DNA of 32,977 bases from a virus. Position numbers and translations under genes: made by a program. Every line of letters begins with the position of its first letter. The stretch's first letter is position 1. The stretch spans positions 1 to 32,977 of the IMG/VR virus record IMGVR_UViG_3300025876_000067; one strand, 5' to 3'. The notes below the pieces were generated by a model. The model had not been told where the DNA came from. It was given only the letters and a program-made list of their open reading frames with translations, and did no database searches. Positions 1 to 4,990 of this stretch are shown in pieces.

Positions 1-268
1 ATAAACACTTATCGTCATGAGCTTGTACACATAGAATATCGTGTACGACCGCTGCAGGTAGATATGTGTCAAATGGTGGAAAGGCTGACCAGAATACTTT
101 AGGCACACTCGCTCCATCACTCTCAAACCCCTTAGGAACAGTGATAGAATCACCTGCCTTTGTATAGAATACCAAATCTTCTAGCAGTGTAACTGTACGA
201 ATGAATTTGTTACCATTAAAGTAACCTGAAACAGTTGCTTCAAGATCTGTCTTGAAATGTGCTTTCAT
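1..268 (-). CDS. DUF1353 family protein, 3' end outside window
   Basis: This gene begins at an ATG that overlaps the regA stop (TAATG junction) and runs off the left edge, leaving about 89 residues. The visible protein starts MKAHFKTDLEATVSGYF and contains VPKGFESDGASVPKVFW followed by YLPAAVVHDIL. The DGASVP and AAVVHD blocks are the hallmark of the DUF1353 family, a small phage-associated family with no assigned biochemical role. The conserved His-Asp of VVHD could be functional, but that is inference. The overlapping start implies translational coupling to regA, so it should share the early regA transcript. In T4 the gene after regA is gene 43 (DNA polymerase), so this is an accessory insertion at that junction, or polymerase lies further left. 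I am confident of the family and have no view on function. Confidence 0.8.
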   Translation of the reverse strand, partial: MKAHFKTDLEATVSGYFNGNKFIRTVTLLEDLVFYTKAGDSITVPKGFESDGASVPKVFWSAFPPFDTYLPAAVVHDILCVQAHDDKCL

Positions 269-690
269 TAAACGCTTTTAGTATTACCAATCGAATATTT
301 CGATTCCAAATTCCACTCCGCTTTATCACGATGAGAAATAATCTTAATATGTCTTAGTGTAGTTTTATTTTTTGCTTGATCTAAATTTACTATATCCAGC
401 AATCCCCAATCCGACAAAAGAGTTGTTATAGAGTTGCGTCGGCAGACATCTTCATTAGTTAAGTTTGATGGTTTGCCATCTAACATGAAGAGTTCTTTAA
501 AGTGAACAATGAAATACCTACCTTGCTTGTGTAGAATATGACAACTCTGGAATAGTGTATTGCGATCCTTCTTTGAAGATATCCCTATTCGTGTAAGAGT
601 TTCCTTAATCTTAAGAAAATCATCTGGTTCTTCTAGGGAGATCTCAAGCATTTGGCTTGGATCCCATTGCACTAATTCTTGTTCAATCAT
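268..690 (-). CDS. regA: RegA translational repressor
   Basis: RegA in T4 binds the initiation region of many early phage mRNAs, including its own and those of the clamp loader genes, and blocks ribosome binding. The protein here aligns well by eye with T4 RegA: LEISLEEPDDFLKIKETLTRIG, split by small differences, then FQSCHILHKQGRYFIVHFKELF, RRNSITTLLSDWGLLDIV and a terminal EWNLESKYSIGN. T4 RegA begins at the residue matching Met14 here (position 651), so either this phage has a 13-residue N-terminal extension from the ATG at 690, or translation starts at 651. Neither start has a clear Shine-Dalgarno sequence. The gene follows gp62 as in T4. A perfect inverted repeat and a late promoter box lie just upstream and suggest regulated translation. 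Identity is confident; the start is uncertain. Confidence 0.93.
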   Translation of the reverse strand: MIEQELVQWDPSQMLEISLEEPDDFLKIKETLTRIGISSKKDRNTLFQSCHILHKQGRYFIVHFKELFMLDGKPSNLTNEDVCRRNSITTLLSDWGLLDIVNLDQAKNKTTLRHIKIISHRDKAEWNLESKYSIGNTKSV

Positions 691-692
691 GA

Positions 693-745
693 GAGTTTAA
701 TATTATAAGTTACATCGTTAAAGATCTATTTATAATATTAAACTC
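693..745 (-). promoter_or_regulatory. 16-bp perfect inverted repeat before regA
   Basis: Positions 693-708 and 730-745 are exact reverse complements (16 of 16), separated by 21 bp. In the minus-strand RNA this forms a long AU-rich hairpin that begins 6 nt after the gp62 stop and ends 2 nt before the first regA AUG (690). There is no U-run after it, so a terminator is unlikely. A late promoter box (727-734) overlaps the 5' arm, so late-initiated RNA would lack that arm and could not fold the hairpin. Role in regA control is inference. Confidence 0.7.
727..734 (-). promoter_or_regulatory. T4-type late promoter box (TATAAATA)
   Basis: An exact TATAAATA reads on the minus strand 37 nt upstream of the first regA ATG. 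By T4 geometry transcription would start near 721, inside the loop between the two inverted-repeat arms. It would supply late regA mRNA without the upstream hairpin arm. The box is flanked by AGATCT, also seen next to the cobS and cobT promoters. Confidence 0.55.
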
Positions 746-751
746 TTTCGC

Positions 752-1180
752 TTATGCCTTGCCTCCTTGATCTAAGCGCTTGCGTATTTCCCTTAGAGCT
801 TCTTCAGTAAATAGCGAATATACCTGTTCAGCTTTCTCCTTTGAGTAGTTATACGTTTCTTGTATTGCCTTTAGATCTGCAGGATCTTTCAACTTCTTCG
901 CCCATTTTGAAAATCGTTTTCTTGGACGAATAGCCGACTTAAGAAAATCATATTGCATTTTGGCTGGAAGCTGATGACGGATATTAAGCTCGTTAACAAG
1001 TAGGACAGTGTCATTGAACTGTGACAATCCACGATTAATTATGAATGGAACATACTGCTTAGACGGAGAGTCTGGATTAGTTAACTCTTCACCTTCATAC
1101 GCTTTACAACCCTTTAAGAGGTTTGGGCTAGAAGTGTTGATACTCTTTAGAAAGTCAAATGGTGTTAGTTTGTCGGCCAT
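752..1180 (-). CDS. gp62: Clamp loader small subunit gp62
   Basis: gp62 joins four gp44 subunits to form the T4 clamp loader, which opens the gp45 ring and places it on primer-template DNA. The 142-residue protein shows the conserved N-terminal segment PFDFLKSIN, then YVPFIINRGLSQFNDTVLLVNELN, which is characteristic of gp62, and a basic middle (RPRKRFSKWAKK). T4 gp62 is longer (187 residues); shorter forms are usual in marine relatives. The gene overlaps the end of the small DUF2061 gene by 16 bp and precedes regA, so it belongs to the gp44 transcript and probably depends on translational coupling, as no Shine-Dalgarno is visible. The hairpin before regA begins only 6 nt after its stop. Confidence 0.93.
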   Translation of the reverse strand: MADKLTPFDFLKSINTSSPNLLKGCKAYEGEELTNPDSPSKQYVPFIINRGLSQFNDTVLLVNELNIRHQLPAKMQYDFLKSAIRPRKRFSKWAKKLKDPADLKAIQETYNYSKEKAEQVYSLFTEEALREIRKRLDQGGKA

Positions 1181-1335
1181 AGTTTTTCAAAGTAATAGTG
1201 AACGAATGTCATAACAAACGAAATAAAAATACCGAACGCTGTAACGTGCCAATCACCAAACCAAATTCTACCCATAAGCGAGCATAGTACAATCGACAAT
1301 ATGCGCCAAACAATTACCTTTGTAGTTACTTCCAT
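1165..1335 (-). CDS. DUF2061 small membrane protein
   Basis: A 56-residue gene fills the gap between gp44 and gp62. It starts at an ATG overlapping the gp44 end by 10 bp and ends 16 bp inside gp62. The protein begins MEVTTKVIVWRILSIVLC and continues with GDWHVTAFGIFISFVM and HYYFEKLWPTN. Two hydrophobic stretches (about residues 7-21 and 32-44) around a short polar turn, a basic start with WRI, and the final YY-E-LW match the DUF2061 family of small inner-membrane proteins. The function of that family is not established. The tight overlap on both sides shows it is translated as part of the clamp-loader operon. A two-helix membrane protein within a replication operon is unexpected. A membrane anchor for replication or superinfection control are guesses only. 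Confidence 0.72.
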   Translation of the reverse strand: MEVTTKVIVWRILSIVLCSLMGRIWFGDWHVTAFGIFISFVMTFVHYYFEKLWPTN

Positions 1336-2264
1336 TGCGATGATGCCATGATTTCAGTTAAGCACGCTACGATATTCAATTCTCTATCACTTACAAATGC
1401 CGCCTTATATTGGTAGTCAGCTAAGATAAGAATAATACTCGGAATAGATTGACCTTCTGCGTAGTCATATAGAGAATCATATATCTTTCGAAAGATCACT
1501 GATGAATCAACGTCGGAATTATTTGTTACCCAACTGCGCATGCTCTTGAAGTCTCGTGTCTTGAGGTGCGAAATAAGCTGAGCAACGTTTTGATCAGACA
1601 TGCCTACGAGAATATCTGGTGTGATTTCCCCTGATGCAGAATAGCGTTGGCATTCATTAAGTACGCGTCTCCAATCTGGAGCATAGCGCATAATAAGATC
1701 AGCAATCACTTTGTTATTATACTTAATGCCTTCTTCGTCAAGGATAGTCTGAAGGCGCTTCATGAACTGTCCAGCTAATTCAGCAAGTTGCTTCTTATTA
1801 GTATTGAACTCAATGACCGCACAACGCGAATGGAGAGGCTCAATGATACGATTCTTAAAATTGCATGTAAGGATAAATCGACAATTAGAGCTGAACTCCT
1901 CAATGAAGCCTCGCAGCGCTGGCTGCGTTGATGAAGCGTTTAAGTAATCAGCCTCGTCGAGAATAACCACTTTATATTTGCCACCATGTAATGACACAGT
2001 TGAGGCGAACTGTTTAATCTTCGAACGAAGAACATCAATGCCGCTCTCTTCAGATGAATTGATCAAGAGATACTCTAAATTTAACTCATTACATAGTGCT
2101 CGCGCGACTGTGGTCTTACCTAAACCAGCTGTGCCAGATAACAGCATATTATGCAATTCGCCGTGTTTAACAATTTCAGTGAATGTGGCCTTCAATGATT
2201 TTGGAAGGATACACTCTTCGATGCGGCTTGGTCGATGACGTTCGACCCATAAAAATTCGTTCAT
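1326..2264 (-). CDS. gp44: Clamp loader large subunit gp44 (AAA+ ATPase)
   Basis: gp44 supplies the ATPase subunits of the sliding-clamp loader. The 312-residue protein has Walker A GTAGLGKT (residues 44-51), Walker B/DEAD ILDEAD (101-106) and the SRC arginine-finger motif (146-148), all in clamp-loader order. It opens with FLWVERHRPSRIEECILP, the typical gp44/RFC start. Length matches T4 gp44 (319). It has its own sigma70-like promoter (2272-2300) whose -10 lies 7 nt before the ATG, so its mRNA is predicted to be leaderless. A terminator sits just upstream of that promoter. The downstream DUF2061 and gp62 genes overlap it in series, forming one operon through regA. Confidence 0.96.
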   Translation of the reverse strand: MNEFLWVERHRPSRIEECILPKSLKATFTEIVKHGELHNMLLSGTAGLGKTTVARALCNELNLEYLLINSSEESGIDVLRSKIKQFASTVSLHGGKYKVVILDEADYLNASSTQPALRGFIEEFSSNCRFILTCNFKNRIIEPLHSRCAVIEFNTNKKQLAELAGQFMKRLQTILDEEGIKYNNKVIADLIMRYAPDWRRVLNECQRYSASGEITPDILVGMSDQNVAQLISHLKTRDFKSMRSWVTNNSDVDSSVIFRKIYDSLYDYAEGQSIPSIILILADYQYKAAFVSDRELNIVACLTEIMASSQWK

Positions 2265-2271
2265 AATATAT

Positions 2272-2300
2272 ATTCTAACATTAATGCTTACACTTGTAAA
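2272..2300 (-). promoter_or_regulatory. Early sigma70-like promoter of gp44
   Basis: On the minus strand TTTACA (2295-2300) is followed after exactly 17 bp by TAGAAT (2272-2277). Only 7 nt (ATATATT) separate the -10 from the gp44 ATG, so the start site should fall on or one base before the A of ATG. The same geometry recurs at gp45 and gp55. Confidence 0.8.
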
Positions 2301-2303
2301 CTC

Positions 2304-2336
2304 AAAAAAAGATGAGCAGTTTATAAAGACTTGCTC
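2304..2336 (-). terminator. Rho-independent terminator after 85-aa gene
   Basis: In the minus-strand RNA GAGC-A-AGT pairs with ACT-GCTC (7 bp with one bulged A, loop of 8), followed by AUC and seven U residues (2310-2304). The U-run ends 3 nt before the -35 of the gp44 promoter, so terminator and promoter are directly joined. The stem is short, hence moderate confidence. Confidence 0.6.
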
Positions 2337-2348
2337 AGGTCACCGTAT

Positions 2349-2606
2349 CTACTCAGCAGCGACTTCTACTTCTTCAGCAGTATCTTCTTCGCCCTCACCC
2401 TCCTCAGAAGGTGCGTGGAATTCTACGAATGCGACGAGGCGATCGCGTAGTTGACCAACTGAGGATAGTTCCTCACCGCGGAATGCTCCACGTGTGGTAC
2501 ACGCGTCAATTACTTGCAGCGCAGCGGAAAAATCAGCGAGACTGATTTGTGGTTCATTTTGTGTTTCCGGGGTTTCCGGGGTTTCTACCTGTGTTTCTTC
2601 ACTCAT
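2349..2606 (-). CDS. Conserved small acidic protein between clamp and clamp loader
   Basis: This 85-residue protein has low-complexity acidic ends (Glu/Pro/Thr repeats at residues 4-15; a Glu-rich tail from about 68) around a folded-looking core, SLADFSAALQVIDAC then TRGAFRGEELSSVGQLRDRL. The core GAFRGEELS-VG resembles a small unknown protein that recurs beside gp45/gp44 in marine T4-like phages; I recall the pattern but cannot verify it here. The gene sits 24 bp after gp45, so it is read from the gp45 transcript, and possibly also from a late box inside gp45 (2681-2688). A terminator follows. No Shine-Dalgarno is visible; the leader is rich in CAAA. The acidic ends suggest a binding partner or DNA-mimic role, but that is speculation. 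Confidence 0.78.
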   Translation of the reverse strand: MSEETQVETPETPETQNEPQISLADFSAALQVIDACTTRGAFRGEELSSVGQLRDRLVAFVEFHAPSEEGEGEEDTAEEVEVAAE

Positions 2607-2630
2607 ATTATTATGTATTTGTTTTGTTTG

Positions 2631-3305
2631 TTACGTAACGGATGTCTTCTCGAGAGCAATCCAATATTCGACTGGACTGTTATTTATACATTTCCAGTGC
2701 GAAATTAACTTAGAACTTACTGCAACTTGATAATCACCTGCAATTAGTTTTAGATTAGAAATTAGGAACTGGAAATCAAAGGCAGCTTCTGGATCATATG
2801 TTGAAGCGATCTCTTGTTGAAACATGTTCGAAGAGCTGTTGCTTGGATCCTTAACTTGTAAATAGAGTTTACTATCTCCTGCATTTGTTGTGATTGATAC
2901 AACAGGGTGATTAAGCGCAGCACCTGCTTTGCGAATTTGATTAATGACTTCAGCTGATAGTTCAACATTGACTTCTCCTTCAGGCATATTAACACCACGC
3001 TCAGGAGACGTAAGGATAGACTTATCTGCATAGCGATATGTAAGCGATGTCAGATCTGATTTAATAGTCGCAGAGCTATCACCAAATTCAAACTCTGGAT
3101 CCTCGATAAGAGAAAGCGCCGATAAGAATTCATTTAAGTCGTAAATGCCAATGTCCTTATCAAAAGTTTCTTGGACAATACACGAAGCCATAATATTCTT
3201 AACTTCTGCGATTGTAGATAACTTATTACCCTTTTCGATAACAAGGTTTGGATTAATAGCTGAAAAGTTCTTCAGCACCTCTAACGTTTCTTTACTAATT
3301 TTCAT
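2631..3305 (-). CDS. gp45: Sliding clamp gp45
   Basis: gp45 forms the trimeric ring that tethers DNA polymerase and, in T4, acts as the mobile activator of late transcription through gp55 and gp33. The 224-residue protein (T4: 228) begins MKISKETLEVLKNFSAINPN and shows MASCIVQETF, FLSALSLIEDPEF, the middle MPEGEVNVELS and QFLISNLKLIAGDYQVAVSS, all typical of gp45. It has an early promoter (3313-3341) with the -10 just 7 nt before the ATG, giving a predicted leaderless message. Presence of gp45, gp44, gp62 and gp55 in one window means T4-style clamp-coupled late transcription is feasible. No gp33 co-activator is recognised in the window. Confidence 0.95.
   Translation of the reverse strand: MKISKETLEVLKNFSAINPNLVIEKGNKLSTIAEVKNIMASCIVQETFDKDIGIYDLNEFLSALSLIEDPEFEFGDSSATIKSDLTSLTYRYADKSILTSPERGVNMPEGEVNVELSAEVINQIRKAGAALNHPVVSITTNAGDSKLYLQVKDPSNSSSNMFQQEIASTYDPEAAFDFQFLISNLKLIAGDYQVAVSSKLISHWKCINNSPVEYWIALEKTSVT
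2681..2688 (-). promoter_or_regulatory. Candidate late promoter box inside gp45
   Basis: An exact minus-strand TATAAATA lies within the last codons of gp45. It could start late transcripts for the 85-aa gene whose ATG is 75 nt downstream. An AT-rich coding region can produce this octamer by chance, so support is weak. Confidence 0.3.
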
Positions 3306-3312
3306 AATATAT

Positions 3313-3341
3313 ATTATATCTTGTTTTTGTTGTTTTGTAAA
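3313..3341 (-). promoter_or_regulatory. Early sigma70-like promoter of gp45
   Basis: TTTACA (3336-3341), 17 bp, TATAAT (3313-3318) on the minus strand, then 7 nt to the gp45 ATG. The -10 overlaps the last codons of the upstream DUF5664 gene. Match to consensus is 6/6 at -10 and 5/6 at -35. Predicted start is at the A of ATG. Confidence 0.85.
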
Positions 3342-3613
3342 TAACTAAATTCAAGCATAAACATCATACAACAAATAGCATGTGCTGAGTGATGAATGCC
3401 TGTCTCATCGTCATGTGTTTCACCTTTTTGAATAGCCCACATGTGTCGTTGAGCTGCAGCAAAATATCGTTCATTGAGATTCTCGAGTTCGAGCCAATTG
3501 TTTCTGTCGTACTTTTGAGCTCCATAGGTCAGTACCTTCGCAACATCGTCGAGCGCGTGTGGAGGTATCAGACTATAGTCTGGTTTGCAGTTGTCGTATT
3601 TTATTCCGTTCAT
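3314..3613 (-). CDS. DUF5664 / MazZ-like dATP/dGTP diphosphohydrolase candidate
   Basis: The 99-residue protein contains KYDNCKPDYSLIPPHALDDVA and KVLTYGAQKYDRNNWLEL, the signature of the phage DUF5664 family (dATP/dGTP diphosphohydrolase N-terminal type, related to MazG-like all-alpha NTP pyrophosphatases). It ends with a helix containing DDETGIHHSAHAICCMMFMLE; acidic and His residues there fit the metal-binding helix of the fold. In phages that use 2-aminoadenine, a MazZ enzyme of this general type removes dATP and dGTP, but most family members occur in ordinary phages, and no purZ is visible here. Nucleotide-pool adjustment is the best guess. The gene lies after a strong hairpin and just before the gp45 promoter. 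I see no convincing promoter or Shine-Dalgarno for it. Confidence 0.72.
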   Translation of the reverse strand: MNGIKYDNCKPDYSLIPPHALDDVAKVLTYGAQKYDRNNWLELENLNERYFAAAQRHMWAIQKGETHDDETGIHHSAHAICCMMFMLEFSYLQNNKNKI

Positions 3614-3636
3614 GGTAGTGTATATTAAAAATGGTG

Positions 3637-3666
3637 CCTATTCCTCAGGCTCCCCCGAGGAATAGG
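3637..3666 (-). terminator. Strong hairpin terminator after cobS
   Basis: A perfect 10-bp stem (3637-3646 with 3657-3666, CCTATTCCTC with its complement) encloses a 10-nt loop rich in C/G. On the minus strand it is followed by CACCA and five T residues, so it should end cobS transcripts. The plus side also has five T residues after it (3670-3674), so it could act in both directions. Confidence 0.7.
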
Positions 3667-3691
3667 ACTTTTTCAGTTAGTTAGTTATGAC

Positions 3692-3709
3692 TTGCGGTCT
3701 CCACCGCAA
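3692..3709 (-). other. Second small hairpin after cobS
   Basis: TTGCGG (3692-3697) pairs with CCGCAA (3704-3709) across a 6-nt loop, only 5 bp beyond the cobS stop. It has no U-run. It may protect the 3' end of cobS mRNA or act together with the stronger hairpin at 3637-3666. Confidence 0.5.
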
Positions 3710-3713
3710 ATTG

Positions 3714-4865
3714 TTAAAATGGTGCTTCTTCTTCTGGTGTAATTTCGCCCTCGATCACGATCTCTCCATCTTCAGTAAGTTGGCTCTCGTCAACCTTGGT
3801 GTAGAGGTCTAAGAACGCTGTACGCGTATCATCGTCGAAGCGACTGATGCACATTGAAATAGACTTTAATCGGTCCTCAAAGATAGAGTAAGTCTTAACG
3901 ATGTGACATAGACGGCGAGTCGAGACGATATCATCTACACCGTCAGCTTCAAACGTCTTGCGAATAACATTCGACCAAGCTATAAGCTTATCAGCAAATT
4001 CTTCTGCTTCAACGCCGAACTTACTCATATGAGCCATAACGATTTTCTTCTCGATGACTGGAGTAGGAAATTCTTGATCAATCGCGCAGACGAATCGCTC
4101 AAGGAATGCATCGTCAATGATCGAAGCTGAAGTAAATCGGCCATCGTCTGAGCCACGACCCTTAGTATTGGCTGTAGCGATCACGTTAAAACCGGGGGCT
4201 GGGGCGATCACTTGACCAGTTTTCTTTAGCAGAACTGGATTGCCTTCAAGTACACCTTGTAGACACATGATCTTATTCGTAGCACGATCAATCTCGTCAA
4301 TGAGGAGAACACATCCACGTTCCATCGCTTTGATGATTGGTCCTTTTTGAAAGACTGTTTCACCATTGATGAGGCGAAAGCCACCAATCAAATCATCTTC
4401 GTCAGTTTCAGGCGAGATTTGAACTCGAACATATTCACGCTTTGCTTTCGCGCAGGCTTGTTCGATCATCATTGTCTTACCGTTTCCAGAGAGTCCAGAG
4501 ACGTACACTGGAAAGAAGAGATTCGACTTGAGAATCTTCATGATCGTATTGTACTCTCCCCACTTGATAAATGTTGGGTCCACAGCTGGAACATAGATCT
4601 CGTCGTCAGAGACAGAGGAGACTCCTCTAAGTTCGACGTGGTTTGCGATTGCTGTCGAAGGAGAAGGTTCTGCTGAAGGTGTTGGAGCAGAAGGTGCATC
4701 AAGAGTATAAACACCGCGAGAGAGTTTATACATTTTACGAATAACCTTGTAGGCATCGTTGTGGTCAATTCCAAGACCGTGTGCAATCTCGAGAATCTCT
4801 TGATTGCGGTAACTAAATTGCCCGCGAGATTTGAGGGCTTCTGTGAGGGATTTGTTTTTATTCAT
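3714..4865 (-). CDS. cobS: CobS-like MoxR-family AAA+ ATPase
   Basis: This 383-residue protein matches the CobS-like ATPase carried by many marine T4-like phages. It has an N-terminal helical region (1-50), a Pro/Ser-rich linker (57-72), then an AAA+ core: Walker A GLSGNGKT (124-131), ETDEDDLIGGFRL (153-165), Walker B CVLLIDEID (185-193), sensor IATANTKGRGSDDGRF (229-244) and arginine-finger FLERF (254-258). The C-terminal helical lid ends in an acidic tail. True CobS works with CobT and CobN to insert cobalt into the corrin ring. No CobN is visible here, so a general MoxR/VWA-type remodelling role is equally likely. Its partner CobT-like gene lies directly upstream. It has its own early promoter (4895-4923) and is followed by two hairpins. 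The family is sure; the reaction is not. Confidence 0.88.
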   Translation of the reverse strand: MNKNKSLTEALKSRGQFSYRNQEILEIAHGLGIDHNDAYKVIRKMYKLSRGVYTLDAPSAPTPSAEPSPSTAIANHVELRGVSSVSDDEIYVPAVDPTFIKWGEYNTIMKILKSNLFFPVYVSGLSGNGKTMMIEQACAKAKREYVRVQISPETDEDDLIGGFRLINGETVFQKGPIIKAMERGCVLLIDEIDRATNKIMCLQGVLEGNPVLLKKTGQVIAPAPGFNVIATANTKGRGSDDGRFTSASIIDDAFLERFVCAIDQEFPTPVIEKKIVMAHMSKFGVEAEEFADKLIAWSNVIRKTFEADGVDDIVSTRRLCHIVKTYSIFEDRLKSISMCISRFDDDTRTAFLDLYTKVDESQLTEDGEIVIEGEITPEEEAPF

Positions 4866-4878
4866 AATTTATACTAAT

Positions 4879-4906
4879 TAACTGTTATAGATCTATTATA
4901 CCATGT
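4879..4906 (-). repeat. 28-bp promoter repeat, copy 1 (cobS)
   Basis: These 28 bp are identical to 7218-7245. The block covers CATGG, the TATAAT -10, the palindrome ATAGATCTAT and the start of the leader (AACAGTTA). The -35 and spacer differ between copies. Exact conservation beyond the -10 suggests a shared operator or a recent duplication. Confidence 0.85.
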
Positions 4907-4923
4907 TGGGGAGATTTGTACAA
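4895..4923 (-). promoter_or_regulatory. Early sigma70-like promoter of cobS
   Basis: TTGTAC (4918-4923), 17 bp, TATAAT (4895-4900) on the minus strand. The predicted leader is about 23 nt and lacks a clear Shine-Dalgarno. The -10 and start region are part of a 28-bp sequence repeated at the cobT promoter. Confidence 0.82.
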
Positions 4924-4990
4924 CTTTTTATATTATTGAATTGCATTGAGTTATACACTTTATACAAAAGGCTGCTAAAAAAGTGTGAAA

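Noticed and set aside
4924-4990. Possible terminator after cobT (ACACTTT / AAAGTGT arms)
   Set aside because: The stem is only 7 bp, AT-rich, with an 18-nt loop and no U-run after it.
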